Counted from the first letter of the stretch, positions 1-10,750 are shown. The stretch: DNA of 40,899 nt from UBA6345 sp045577635 (GCA_045577635.1 JAZNIS010000026.1:1-40899), one strand, 5' to 3'. The notes: a model not told the origin generated them from the letters alone. A program made the numbers and translations.

Positions 1-33
1 GTATTAATGATGATTTTAGATTACGCACTATAA
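1..33 (+). CDS. possible C-terminal tail of an upstream gene (partial)
   Basis: Reading from base 1 gives VLMMILDYAL and a TAA stop at 31-33, followed 18 bases later by an intrinsic terminator. The layout (open frame, stop, terminator) fits the end of a plus-strand gene that began before the window. Ten codons are too few to identify a family, and the frame could be open by chance. Confidence 0.22.
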   Translation, partial: VLMMILDYAL

Positions 34-51
34 TGGTGCTGTTGGTAGAAT

Positions 52-81
52 AAAAAATGAGCGATACCGCTCATTTTTTTT
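52..81. terminator. bidirectional intrinsic terminator
   Basis: A seven-base-pair stem, ATGAGCG (57-63) and CGCTCAT (68-74), encloses the loop ATAC. It is flanked by an A-run (52-57) and a T-run (74-81), so it can stop transcription both ways. It sits between a possible plus-strand gene end (stop at 33) and a possible minus-strand gene end (stop at 80). The first ATG of the giant open frame (57) lies inside the left arm, which makes that ATG an unlikely translation start. Confidence 0.75.
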
Positions 82-3000
82 ATTTCAATCCTGCCTCTAC
101 TTGTTGCTTAAGACAAGCCATTGCTTCATTGATATCCTCAACCAGAGATGAAGATAATAAACATGAACCAGCAGAAGCAGGTTCACCAAGAAAAGCAACA
201 ATACTAAATTACAACGAAGTAATTATTGGTGGTGTTGTAGGAAGATCGGAAAATACTGAATTTGTGTATGTTCAATATAATAATTTGGTTCAATATAACG
301 AAAGTAATGTTAGAGATGATTATCCATACGATAAAGTTTCTATTGGTGGAATTATTGGAACAATTACTGCAGGTGCTAACACCTTACAAGATGTAGGTTA
401 TTCTGCAAAAATTTCTGTTTCCCATGAATTTATTAAAAATGGAACAAAAATAAGTTTTGCTGGTGGATTAATTGGTTCTACTTATGCAAGTACAACTATT
501 TCTGCTAGTCGTGTAAAAGAAAATCCTTCTATCGCTTCAAACATTATTGAATCTGCAAACTTTGTTGATGTTGTTGGTGGTTTAATTGGTTATGCTTCAT
601 CATGTGGAACATTAAAATTAAGTGATACATATGTAAGTGGTGGAGTTAATGCAACTTCAATTTCAGATATTGATGAAATTATTGGTGCAGTAAATAATAT
701 TACCCCAACAATTACAAACACATATTTTGTAAATAAAATAAATTCATCTTCAAATAATTATGGTGTTCAATATTCTAATACTATGGACACTTCAACATAT
801 AACACCAACTATCCTTGGGAAATTGTTGAAGGTGCAGCTCCTACTTTGTGGGTTCTTGATAATACTCCATACAGTTCAACTGATGTGTCTGTTCCATTAA
901 TTGTTCCTGTTCCATTGGAATCATCTGTTACAGAATATCTAATTGAAACACCACAAGAATTAATTTGGTTTATCCAAAATTGTGGAACATCAGCTGCAAC
1001 AACAAAACGAGCTAGAGTTATTAAAGATTTAGATTTTGCTGGAACAATTTGGAATATGGATGACATTCCACATTTAGATGGTTCAACAATTATTCTTGAT
1101 TTCTCTGGATTTACAGTATCTAATGTTAGAGTGTTAAATCAAAATGCTATGTTTAGTGAAAATGAAGGAATTATTAAAAATTTAGTTTTAGTTAATTCTG
1201 GAAACTATAACAGTATGGCAATTGGCTCACAAGCTATGGTTGTAAACGAAAATAAAGGTGTTGTTGAACACATTCAAATTACAGCCGATGTTATAAACAA
1301 ACATTATAATCAACAAATTAATGGCGAAACATTAATTGTTGGTGGTGCAGTGGCACAAATGAACGATTCAAACACAATTGTTCAAAAATCATACTTTACA
1401 GGTAATGTAACAGTACAAACAGAACAATTAAACACAGCTTATGTTGGTGGTTTAGTTGGTAGAACAAATAGTGCCGAACTTGGATTAATTTCACAAAACT
1501 ATACAAATGCAAATATTAAAGTAGATGCAACAAACACAACAAGATTAAATGTTGGTGGTTTAGTTGGTGAAATTTATAATTCTAACGGTTTAGAAGTTCT
1601 TGACAACTACACAAGGGGAACAATTGAAGTTCCTTCAGGTTTCACAACGGCTAACACATATATTGCTGGTGTAATTGGTTCATTTAATGCAAACACAAGC
1701 ACATCTAACACAGTTGAAAGAGTTTACTCAGTATCAACTGTAACTCCAAAAGCATTAAATTTAGGTGCAATAGGTAATGTAACAGTTGCAAATGTTGCAA
1801 TTAATGTAGTAACTGCTTATGTTTTAGATACAACAGTTAACACTGTAAACACAACCTATAACACAACTAAAAACCATAGTGCTTTAATTGATAAAACAAT
1901 TTTAACAAGTAATGCTGGTACTTATAAAGATTGGGATTTTGTTGATATTTGGAAATACGACAATACCGATGGTTATGAATATCCTGTATTACAAGAAACA
2001 GAGAATGTTCACACAATTAACATTATAATTAACTTTGAAAGAGGTCCTTTTGATTATGTTTATAGTGAACAAAATAAATATCTAATTAACTTCTTTGAAA
2101 AATACGGCCCACCAATTCTAAACTTACACTATATTAATAGAGTAACAGGTGATTATGGTTGGTTTAGTGGAATCACAGGTGTTATTAGGGTTGATCATGA
2201 AGGCGATGTAATAATTACATCTGATGCTCACACCGAAGAAACATTTATGTTCTTATTTGAAGCATTGTTTGATGGTGAAGCAAAAGATGTAACTAAAACA
2301 GAATTCAAGGTTGAAGAAGGCATTAAGGATTACACTTATGAATTCTCTTACAGATGGAACCGATACGAAGTTATTGTTCAATCTAACGATACAGTGTTAG
2401 GTCTAGCAAAAATTGTAAGACAAAACGATTTAGTAAACGATGCCGATCATGGTGTAGATTATTCTCAACCTGCATTTACAGGTGCAAGTGAATATATTCA
2501 TGGTGAATTAATTAAACTTTCTACCGAACCTTATAGTGAAGGTGGATTGTTAAAATGGCAAAAACAAGTTGCCGGTGAAACTTATGTAGATATTACAGCA
2601 TTTAGCGAAAGCGATGATTGTATTTACATTAAAGCACCAGAATATAGTAACTGTGCTTTGGTTAATGCCGTTTATAATGAAGCAGCATATCAAGCTGCAC
2701 TTGCAGATGCAATAGCAAATCTAAAAGAAAATGAATATATCTTTGATGAAAAAACTTTTGATTTGTATTTCTATGTTAACGGAACAACAGCCGGAACATA
2801 TAGAGCTTATTATGTAAGATTACATGAGTTTACATTTGATGTAAGTTCTCACGATTTAGGTAGAATTTCTTTACAAAATGATTGTATTACAGATATTGAC
2901 CCAAGTTGGACACCAGACCAAATTGAAAATTATGTAAACAATCACGAACATAAAGATTGTTCATATCAAAGAATTATTTCAACCATTAACGATATTGATG

Positions 3001-6000
3001 GTGAAGCTTACTACGGAATTTCTAAAATTATTACTTATGATGGTGAAGGAAATAAACGAGTAAGATATGTTGAAGGTGCACAAATTGTAATTGAACCAGA
3101 AGTTACAAATTCTTATTATAAGATTGATAGTGTATCATACACATCAAAGGTTGCTCCTGAAACAATAATTTATGATACTAATGGTGAACCTACAAGTGTT
3201 GAAATTGGTGAAAAATATACTTATGAGTTTAGTGGTAGATATTCTTATAGAAACAACATTTCTAATAGCTCATATTATCATCAATTAGCAACATTAACAG
3301 TTCTAACTGTTAATGCATCAACAGCAGGTGATTATGTATTTAATTTAGAACTATTAGAATTCAAAATTACAGTTATTACTTCAAAGGGTGGAAGCTACAC
3401 AACTCAAGAAGGATATACATTAACCGAAGAAGAAGGCAGAGTTTATTACACTGTAACCGGTGGAGAAACAATCACCTTTGATATCAGTCCATCAATGAGA
3501 TATGCTTTTGTAGAATTCCATTTGGTAACCGATGTTATTGAAGGATTAGAACGACCACTTGATTTCGTTCCAAGAGATTATACTGATGTTATTACAGCTC
3601 CTGAAGATTTTGAATTGTCTGATGGAAATGTTTATGAGTTAGAAGATATTTATACCTATGCATTAACAGGAACAAATGCTGATATGACTTTACACCTAAA
3701 TTATGCACAATACACTTGGTATGATTATGGTAAACAAGATAGTGTTTATTTCTGTGATGAAGCAACAGGTTTACAAACAATTAATGCTACTAACTACGAT
3801 GGTACTACATTAAACACAGCTTATATCTTACAAGACACTTCTCATTTTGCTAGATTAATATATTTGGCAAACACAAATAAATCTTACACAATAAGTGGAA
3901 AAACTTATTATTATAAAGATGCATACTATAAAGTTGCATATAACAATCTTAACTTTGAAACTAGATTCTGGAGTCCTATTGGTGGCTTTGCTGGAACATC
4001 ATTCAATGGAACAATGTTTAGCAGCACAGATGATTATCGTTTAACACAAGTTAACACATTAAAAAATATTTATATGGATCCTTATGAAATAACACTTTCT
4101 AATGGTGTTGTAATTAGCAACCTAGAAGAATTTGAAACAGGTGTTGGCTTTATAGGTAAATCTGTAAACGGATATATTAATAATGTTAACCTTGAAAATG
4201 TTCAAATTGTTTATGAACGAGAAGATTTAAGATCAATAGGTTCTTATATTGGATATAGTGATGGTGCAAGAGTGTATAATGCAAAATTAACATCTTCACT
4301 AATTAATGTAACAGGTGAAAACAATACAGGTTCAATTATTGGATATGCTGATAATGGATCAGGTATTTATAAGGTTTCATCTAACACAGTAATCACAGTT
4401 GATAGCACTAACAGTTATGTTGGTGGATTAGTTGGTATTAATGCTGGTATAGTAAATGCATCATACTTCAATGGCTCAATCATTGTTAACACCGATAATG
4501 TTGTTGGTGGATTAGTTGGTTCTAACTTAGGATTAATTAATATGAGTTACTCAAACGGAATTATTTCAACTGCAACCGATCCTGGTATTGTGGGAACAAT
4601 TGCAGGTTATGTAAATGTTCGTATGGGAATTACAGATTCATACTTTATTGTTGGAAACTTATATGATATTGATATGCAAGCTTATCCTGCTGCTTTAGAA
4701 AAACCTATTGGAAATATGGAAGATGTTACAGCATTTGATGTTGAAATAGCTAAACTTTCTGATGGTGCATCTACATTTAAAGGATTTAACTTTGTAAATA
4801 TCTATGAAACTTCAGCATTAGGTCCAACACATGTAACTCCAATATTTGGTTCAACCACAGCGGAATTACAAGGTGCTGGAACAAAACAAAATCCTTATAT
4901 TATTGGTACAGCTCCAGCATTCTTAACATTTATTAATCAAATTAATTCATGTTACGAAAAAGGACAAGAACCAGAAATATTAGATCAAAGATTAACTGCT
5001 TACAATAATCCTAATGTTTACTATTTAATTAGTGCAAACATTAACTTAAACGGATTTGATTTTAGAGTAATTGAAGAATTTAATGCTAACTTAAATGGTG
5101 GCGGATATACAATTGAAGGATTACATATTGCTTCAGCAGCAGAAGATAATGTTGCATTTATCAATAAAAACAATGGTGTTGTTAGAGATATTAACTTCAC
5201 AAAAGCAGTAGTTGTTGGTAAAGATAATGTGGCAGGTGTTGTTGTAACAAACAATGGTGTAATGCACGGAATTGTATTTGATGGAATTGTTATGGGTAGA
5301 GATAATGTAGCAGGAGTTGTTACATACAATGGCTTAACAACAAATCGTGGAACATTAGTAAGATTAGGTTCACATGGTATTGTTGCAGGTAACACAAATG
5401 TTGCAGGTATAGTTGCTCATTTAATCAATTCAAATGTTGATTTATATAACGATGTATTTGCATTTAAGTATAATGCAGATGGTTCAGTAATTTGTAATTA
5501 TGTTGGTTTAACCGAAAGTTATAACCGTTCACAAATTGTAGGTAATAGCAAAGTAGGTGGTTTAGTTGCTTATGCAAATAACTCTGCATCACATATTGCA
5601 ATTAAAAATGTGTACAATACAGGTCATATTTATGCTAATAATAAAGCGGCTGGTATTGTTGGTGATGCAACCAGAATCCATATTCAATTTACATATAGTT
5701 ATGGTGATATTGTTTCATTTAACAACTATGTAATTAAAGAAGATTTAACAATTGCTGAAATGGGACATATTGTTGGTTCAGGAAACACAGTTAATGTTGG
5801 TTACATTGTTAACTCAACCGAAGATAAAGGTTCAGCATTAATTGCAAGTGATACAAGATATCTATATTTATCAAAACAAAAAAATCAAGAAGAAGTTGTT
5901 GTCTTCAATGATAATGTTGGTGTTGGTAAAGGGGTGGATTGTGAAACATATATTAATGCTTATGTTTATGAAGATTTAAAAGTTAAAGATATATTTACCG

Positions 6001-9000
6001 GTTATGACTTTGACTTCATAAATATGTGGAGATACTTCTATCCAAAAACAGAAGATCATCCTGAAGGTGACACAAACTTCAACTATGGATTACCAATCTT
6101 GAAGTTCTTCCATTCACATTTAGTTACAATTACAATTAACGATGCTGCACTTGGTGAATTCTTTGTTGACGAAATGTATGGCCAAGTTAATGAAAATGGC
6201 GAAATTTACATTCTAGAAGGTGATGATTTAGTAATTGATTTTGATGCTGAATTGCATTATCACATTTACAACCAAATTGTAGATGGCGAAATTACTAAAC
6301 TAGAATTAGATGAGGACCCTGTTACAGGAGTTCCAGATAATACACCTAAAGAATATACTTACATATTTGAAAATGTTGTAACTTCACACACAATCCATAT
6401 TAACTTCACAATTGATAGGTACAGGTTTGATATTAGTGCAATTTGTCCACAAGAAGAAGGTAATATTGGTGATGTTACATTACTTTACGAAGATGGAACA
6501 GAAAACTTAAGTGGCATTTACAACTATGGCGATGTTGTTAAATTAAGAATTAACAATCTAGATCATTATAAATTAACAAAACTTACACATATTAGAGATG
6601 GTAATGTTGTAACAAGCACAGAAACATTCTCTTATACATTACAGTCAATAACACAATTATATGAAACAGATGCAGAAGGTAATATAGTTGTTGATGGAAA
6701 TGGTGATCCGGTTCCTGTTTATAATACATTTGTATATCAACATGAAACTGACGATGAAGTTTATACAATAGATGAAGTAAGGAAACTTCACACTGAAACA
6801 ATTGATGGTGAATATCACGAACTTAACTATTCAACTAATGAATTCGTTATTACATTTATTGCTAACGATAACACAGCAAACGGAACAAACCCAGATGCTG
6901 AAGGTTGTGCACCAGCACATGGTGTATATCAAGCCGAATTTATTAAGCAATATGATTTACAAGTTGATATTGAAACATGGATTGATATCTCAATTCCACA
7001 ACACTCAACCGAAATTGGTGGTAGTTACATTAACACAATTAAAGCTAATGGTATAGATGTTCCAATTCTAGATTTAACTGGTTATGGAATTATTGATCAT
7101 GGCACAGTTGTTAAACTTGCATCTACTCCTGCTTGGGGATATAACTTTATTGACTATACTGATGGTTTAAGACCAAACCACACAGTATTAAGTGATAGTC
7201 CAACAGAAGAGTTTGAAATTGTAGAAACTAGAACAATTAAAATTAACTTTGAATTAAAAGGTTACATTATTAAAATTATTCTAGGACCAAATGGTAAATT
7301 AAAACTATATACTCAAAATACTGTAACAGGTGAGTTCACACCAACTCTATACACTGTTCCAGGAACTTATGAAATTGAAATTAGACATGGTTACAGGTTG
7401 AAATTTGATTCAATTGCTAACGAAACATATGCTATTGATACAATTATTGCTTCAGAAAATAAACCTGCACAAACTATTGAAGTTGATTTGGGTCCTGCAG
7501 AAGATGATCCACTTCGTTTAACCGAACGATATATGGAATATCTAAATGTAATTGACGAATTTAGTGTTGAATTAACATTCCGTAGGCAAGTATGGACTGA
7601 CTTCCCAAGCGAAAGTTTAAGTGGAAGTGGAACAATTGAAGACCCTTACTTAATTACAAACGGTCACGATTGGGGCTTAATTGCTAACGAAGTTAACTTA
7701 AACGGCAACACTTATGAAGGAAAATACTTCAAAGTTTACCCATTAGATGACGATGGTAATAGGTTAGATTATATTGATTTAATTGAATATTACTTTAACC
7801 CAATTGGTGTAGCTGGTGATCCGGCAAAACAATTTAAAGGAACAATTTCTGGTGACTTTAAAACACTTACAAACATCTTTATTGAAACAATTGCAACACA
7901 AGTTGGATTCTTTACAGAGCCAGATGCTGTTGTAACTGACTTAAACTTCTACAATTTTGATGTTCTTTCTACAACATCTGGTGCAGTAGTTGGTGGTGTT
8001 GCAGGCCACAACCTAGGAACATTTAGAAATATTCAAACATCTGGTGTATTACAAGGTGCAGGAAATATTGGTGGTGTTGTAGGTATTAACGATGGCACAT
8101 TAGATAAAATTAAGAACAAAATTAATGTAACAGGTTATGGTTCTTACACAGGTGGTATTGTAGGAACAAACAATGCAATTATTTCAAATTCTAACAACTC
8201 AGGTAAGGTTGTTGGAGAAAATACAGCTGAATATGTTGGTGGTATTGCTGGTATTACTGCTTTAAATAGCACAATTACCAAATCTGCTAACTATGCAGCA
8301 ATTTCAGGAAAAACTTCTGGTGGTTTAGTTGGTAACTATGCTCGTGGAACAATGACCGATGTTTATAACTGGGGTTCTGTTCAAGGTTCAAATTATGCAG
8401 GTGGATTATTTGGTTATAAAAACACTAGCCAAGATACTTCTGTAAAAGTTACAAATGCATATAATATTGGAAGTGTTACAGGTGCACAAACAGGTGGAGT
8501 TTATGGATTCCTAGACGAAACCTTAACCAAAGATTTCTCATCGGTATATTATTTAAGTACAAATGCAGGAACTTTGGAACAAGTTGGTGTAACAAGTAAA
8601 ACAATTGCCGAACTAAGAAACATAGATACATTTACTAACTACGATTTTGCTGAAACTTGGGGAATTAAGTACTACGGAACAAATAGTACTGATTACCATA
8701 GTGGTTTACCATTTATTTGGACAGCATCTACTTGGGATTATTGGAAGGAAACAACCACAACAATTGAAGCAGATGGAACAGTTACAGAATTTGAATTATT
8801 ACCAGATGAAAATGGTGTTTATAATATTACAACAGCCAAAGAATTAATTTGGATAAGTAATAAAGTAAACTCAGGTGAATTAGAAACAGCTGGTGTAACA
8901 TTTGAACTTAAAAATGATATTGATTTATTCGGTCATTACTTTACACCAATTGGAACTAGTGAACATCCATTTGAAGGAATATTTAAAGGAAATAACAAAA

Positions 9001-10607
9001 TAATTTATGGTTTAACCATTCAAAATTACTATAATACTTATTGCGATAATGCTGTTGGTTTATTTGGTTACATTAACAATGCTGAAATTTCTAATTTAGA
9101 TATGGGTCTTGCTCATGTAGTTTCAAATAAACAATATGCTGGTGCAGTAGTTGGTTATGCAACCAATTCAACCATAACATTAATAGATATTAATCTAGAA
9201 GATGCTAAAAATGCTGGTATTGTAAAATCATTAAGCACAACTCCTGCATATATTGGTGCTATTGCTGGTGGAATTGCTGGTGGAAAATTAGACAAATCAA
9301 CAACACACATTAACATTGAAGTTAATAACGGTGCTGGTGGTGGTGTTGTAGGTAGTAATGCCGCAGTAATTGACCAAGTATCATCAAGTGCAAATGTTGT
9401 TAACAATGTTGCAAACGGCATTGTTGGTGGAATTATAGGTGGAAACTTAGGTGAATTAACCAATGCCTTCTTTGAAGGAACATTAGTAACAAAAGCAGCT
9501 GCATTAGCAGCAGGTGGTGTTGTAGGAAATAACACAGGACTTGTTAAATATACTTATGCAAATGCATCTAAATTTACAGCAACAGGTACAGTGGGTGGTG
9601 TAATTGGTGTAACATCTAACTACACAACAAACGAAGTAACCGAAACCGATTTAGTTGCTTATAACTACTTTAATTCTGCTATGGGATTAAACGAAAAACA
9701 AGGTATAGGTAAAGCAGGTTCAACAAACAGTTCATCATTTGCAACAACTTTCTATACAAATCGTGCAGAAAGTAAATCAAGTGCTGATTTAAGAAAAGAA
9801 GCAACCTATATTAATTGGGATTATGACTTTATTTGGGCTATTGACTATACTGCAGTTCAACTAAATGAAGGTTATCCATTGTTCTACTTTAATAATGATT
9901 ATCAAATTATTGAAGTAACAGTTACTCACGAAGATTATTATCGTGACTTTACCAAACATGGTGATGTATTCCGTAGGAATTATAATCGTGATGGTGAACA
10001 AAGTAGCAGGGTAATTAATGATGACAATGTTACCGAATTAGTTTATGTTCTAACAGGTAACTATGTAGGATTTGATGTAGTTCCAAGAACTGAAGGATTA
10101 ATTGAAACTGTTAAAGTTGACGGAATTGAACAAGTTGGTGCCGCAAGAGAATTAATTGAATTTGGTCAAACAGTAAATGGTCACACTATTGAAGTTTACT
10201 TCATTAGAAAGAAATATGAATTTACAATTAATGGCTTTATTGATGCTATTGAGGGACAAACAGTTTCTCCTGATACAAAAATAACCGTAATTGCTAAAAA
10301 CATGGATACAGGAACATCTTATTTAATTGTGTTAAATAATGGTGAAACTAAAAAGTTATACGATATAACTCGTGGTCATTATGTGTTAGTTATTAACCCA
10401 CCAATGTTCTACGAACCAACCTTACATTTAATTGGTAGGGAAAACGAAATAGTAGATACAGGTGTAGGTAAAAAACTAGAATTTGATTTACTTCCAACAT
10501 CAACAGATGCAACCATTAATGTTACAATTACAAAAGTTAACGAAAGATGGTTAAATGATTCTAGTCATAACTACGGACAAATAAATCCAACAGAACCAAA
10601 TGCTTAA
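57..10607 (+). CDS. giant GLUG-repeat surface/adhesin-like protein, 5' end missing or chimeric
   Basis: An open frame of 3516 codons. From about residue 48 (base ~200) it is a repetitive secreted-type protein. Five blocks carry GLUG-like repeats (GGLVG, GGVVG, GGIVG motifs): residues ~50-645, 1237-1588, 1604-2019, 2511-2888 and 2911-3281. The later blocks and the middle of the first open with the usual pattern of a 'T..EL' strand, a D-I-D-L/N-L strand and an F-G-G-TI strand, and most end in a W....YP/LP-L motif. The spacers (~646-1236, 2020-2510) and the tail (3282-3516) resemble divergent InlB B-repeat/'bacterial repeat' domains. Asn and Thr are abundant. GLUG proteins with this architecture are usually secreted, often as beta-helical adhesins or bound to peptidases; no peptidase domain is visible. 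There is no signal peptide, no LPXTG motif and no C-terminal membrane segment. Residues 1-48 look antisense to other features, so the natural start is not in the window. Confidence 0.8.
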   Translation: MSDTAHFFYFNPASTCCLRQAIASLISSTRDEDNKHEPAEAGSPRKATILNYNEVIIGGVVGRSENTEFVYVQYNNLVQYNESNVRDDYPYDKVSIGGIIGTITAGANTLQDVGYSAKISVSHEFIKNGTKISFAGGLIGSTYASTTISASRVKENPSIASNIIESANFVDVVGGLIGYASSCGTLKLSDTYVSGGVNATSISDIDEIIGAVNNITPTITNTYFVNKINSSSNNYGVQYSNTMDTSTYNTNYPWEIVEGAAPTLWVLDNTPYSSTDVSVPLIVPVPLESSVTEYLIETPQELIWFIQNCGTSAATTKRARVIKDLDFAGTIWNMDDIPHLDGSTIILDFSGFTVSNVRVLNQNAMFSENEGIIKNLVLVNSGNYNSMAIGSQAMVVNENKGVVEHIQITADVINKHYNQQINGETLIVGGAVAQMNDSNTIVQKSYFTGNVTVQTEQLNTAYVGGLVGRTNSAELGLISQNYTNANIKVDATNTTRLNVGGLVGEIYNSNGLEVLDNYTRGTIEVPSGFTTANTYIAGVIGSFNANTSTSNTVERVYSVSTVTPKALNLGAIGNVTVANVAINVVTAYVLDTTVNTVNTTYNTTKNHSALIDKTILTSNAGTYKDWDFVDIWKYDNTDGYEYPVLQETENVHTINIIINFERGPFDYVYSEQNKYLINFFEKYGPPILNLHYINRVTGDYGWFSGITGVIRVDHEGDVIITSDAHTEETFMFLFEALFDGEAKDVTKTEFKVEEGIKDYTYEFSYRWNRYEVIVQSNDTVLGLAKIVRQNDLVNDADHGVDYSQPAFTGASEYIHGELIKLSTEPYSEGGLLKWQKQVAGETYVDITAFSESDDCIYIKAPEYSNCALVNAVYNEAAYQAALADAIANLKENEYIFDEKTFDLYFYVNGTTAGTYRAYYVRLHEFTFDVSSHDLGRISLQNDCITDIDPSWTPDQIENYVNNHEHKDCSYQRIISTINDIDGEAYYGISKIITYDGEGNKRVRYVEGAQIVIEPEVTNSYYKIDSVSYTSKVAPETIIYDTNGEPTSVEIGEKYTYEFSGRYSYRNNISNSSYYHQLATLTVLTVNASTAGDYVFNLELLEFKITVITSKGGSYTTQEGYTLTEEEGRVYYTVTGGETITFDISPSMRYAFVEFHLVTDVIEGLERPLDFVPRDYTDVITAPEDFELSDGNVYELEDIYTYALTGTNADMTLHLNYAQYTWYDYGKQDSVYFCDEATGLQTINATNYDGTTLNTAYILQDTSHFARLIYLANTNKSYTISGKTYYYKDAYYKVAYNNLNFETRFWSPIGGFAGTSFNGTMFSSTDDYRLTQVNTLKNIYMDPYEITLSNGVVISNLEEFETGVGFIGKSVNGYINNVNLENVQIVYEREDLRSIGSYIGYSDGARVYNAKLTSSLINVTGENNTGSIIGYADNGSGIYKVSSNTVITVDSTNSYVGGLVGINAGIVNASYFNGSIIVNTDNVVGGLVGSNLGLINMSYSNGIISTATDPGIVGTIAGYVNVRMGITDSYFIVGNLYDIDMQAYPAALEKPIGNMEDVTAFDVEIAKLSDGASTFKGFNFVNIYETSALGPTHVTPIFGSTTAELQGAGTKQNPYIIGTAPAFLTFINQINSCYEKGQEPEILDQRLTAYNNPNVYYLISANINLNGFDFRVIEEFNANLNGGGYTIEGLHIASAAEDNVAFINKNNGVVRDINFTKAVVVGKDNVAGVVVTNNGVMHGIVFDGIVMGRDNVAGVVTYNGLTTNRGTLVRLGSHGIVAGNTNVAGIVAHLINSNVDLYNDVFAFKYNADGSVICNYVGLTESYNRSQIVGNSKVGGLVAYANNSASHIAIKNVYNTGHIYANNKAAGIVGDATRIHIQFTYSYGDIVSFNNYVIKEDLTIAEMGHIVGSGNTVNVGYIVNSTEDKGSALIASDTRYLYLSKQKNQEEVVVFNDNVGVGKGVDCETYINAYVYEDLKVKDIFTGYDFDFINMWRYFYPKTEDHPEGDTNFNYGLPILKFFHSHLVTITINDAALGEFFVDEMYGQVNENGEIYILEGDDLVIDFDAELHYHIYNQIVDGEITKLELDEDPVTGVPDNTPKEYTYIFENVVTSHTIHINFTIDRYRFDISAICPQEEGNIGDVTLLYEDGTENLSGIYNYGDVVKLRINNLDHYKLTKLTHIRDGNVVTSTETFSYTLQSITQLYETDAEGNIVVDGNGDPVPVYNTFVYQHETDDEVYTIDEVRKLHTETIDGEYHELNYSTNEFVITFIANDNTANGTNPDAEGCAPAHGVYQAEFIKQYDLQVDIETWIDISIPQHSTEIGGSYINTIKANGIDVPILDLTGYGIIDHGTVVKLASTPAWGYNFIDYTDGLRPNHTVLSDSPTEEFEIVETRTIKINFELKGYIIKIILGPNGKLKLYTQNTVTGEFTPTLYTVPGTYEIEIRHGYRLKFDSIANETYAIDTIIASENKPAQTIEVDLGPAEDDPLRLTERYMEYLNVIDEFSVELTFRRQVWTDFPSESLSGSGTIEDPYLITNGHDWGLIANEVNLNGNTYEGKYFKVYPLDDDGNRLDYIDLIEYYFNPIGVAGDPAKQFKGTISGDFKTLTNIFIETIATQVGFFTEPDAVVTDLNFYNFDVLSTTSGAVVGGVAGHNLGTFRNIQTSGVLQGAGNIGGVVGINDGTLDKIKNKINVTGYGSYTGGIVGTNNAIISNSNNSGKVVGENTAEYVGGIAGITALNSTITKSANYAAISGKTSGGLVGNYARGTMTDVYNWGSVQGSNYAGGLFGYKNTSQDTSVKVTNAYNIGSVTGAQTGGVYGFLDETLTKDFSSVYYLSTNAGTLEQVGVTSKTIAELRNIDTFTNYDFAETWGIKYYGTNSTDYHSGLPFIWTASTWDYWKETTTTIEADGTVTEFELLPDENGVYNITTAKELIWISNKVNSGELETAGVTFELKNDIDLFGHYFTPIGTSEHPFEGIFKGNNKIIYGLTIQNYYNTYCDNAVGLFGYINNAEISNLDMGLAHVVSNKQYAGAVVGYATNSTITLIDINLEDAKNAGIVKSLSTTPAYIGAIAGGIAGGKLDKSTTHINIEVNNGAGGGVVGSNAAVIDQVSSSANVVNNVANGIVGGIIGGNLGELTNAFFEGTLVTKAAALAAGGVVGNNTGLVKYTYANASKFTATGTVGGVIGVTSNYTTNEVTETDLVAYNYFNSAMGLNEKQGIGKAGSTNSSSFATTFYTNRAESKSSADLRKEATYINWDYDFIWAIDYTAVQLNEGYPLFYFNNDYQIIEVTVTHEDYYRDFTKHGDVFRRNYNRDGEQSSRVINDDNVTELVYVLTGNYVGFDVVPRTEGLIETVKVDGIEQVGAARELIEFGQTVNGHTIEVYFIRKKYEFTINGFIDAIEGQTVSPDTKITVIAKNMDTGTSYLIVLNNGETKKLYDITRGHYVLVINPPMFYEPTLHLIGRENEIVDTGVGKKLEFDLLPTSTDATINVTITKVNERWLNDSSHNYGQINPTEPNA
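80..208 (-). CDS. possible C-terminal fragment of an unrelated reverse-strand gene
   Basis: On the minus strand an open frame runs from a stop at 209-211 to a TAA at 80-82 and ends directly at a terminator. Its last residues read SLVEDINEAMACLKQQVEAG plus LK, which looks like a normal soluble helical C-terminus. It uses codons such as CTG, GAG and ATC that are rarer in the neighbouring giant gene. No family can be named. The native part probably ends near 182-205, where the sequence changes to GLUG-type coding on the other strand. It is either a true gene remnant at a rearrangement junction or half of an assembly chimera. Confidence 0.4.
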   Translation of the reverse strand, partial: FSIVAFLGEPASAGSCLLSSSLVEDINEAMACLKQQVEAGLK

Positions 10608-10626
10608 TTTGGTTTGGGTTTTAGAT

Positions 10627-10658
10627 AAAAAGTGCAAGTAATTAATATTGCACTTTTT
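10627..10658. terminator. intrinsic terminator after the giant gene
   Basis: Eleven-base-pair stem, AAAAAGTGCAA (10627-10637) and TTGCACTTTTT (10648-10658), with a 10-nt AT loop, 20 bases after the stop codon. Its A/T flanks allow function in both directions. Confidence 0.8.
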
Positions 10659-10685
10659 GTCGTTTTCAAAAACAGATAAAAACAT

Positions 10686-10716
10686 AAAAAAACGGTGTAA
10701 AAGCACCGTTTTTTTT
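10686..10716. terminator. second intrinsic terminator in tandem
   Basis: Twelve-base-pair stem, AAAAAAACGGTG (10686-10697) and CACCGTTTTTTT (10704-10715), loop TAAAAG, with an eight-T tract. It lies 27 bases after the previous hairpin and 35 bases before the next start codon. It could back up the first terminator or stop minus-strand transcription. Confidence 0.75.
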
Positions 10717-10750
10717 AATATTTTAAATGTTTTAATTATATACATAATAT

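Noticed and set aside
6802..8847. Small plus-strand frames of 60-85 codons inside the giant gene (for example 6802-7056 and 8647-8847)
   Set aside because: They are out-of-frame shadows of the repeat coding, low in complexity and without plausible start signals or protein families.
1..10607. CRISPR or DNA tandem array suggested by recurring GGTGGT-TTAGTTGGT strings
   Set aside because: The repeats are short, irregularly spaced and in frame, and they reflect the protein GLUG motif rather than direct repeats with spacers.
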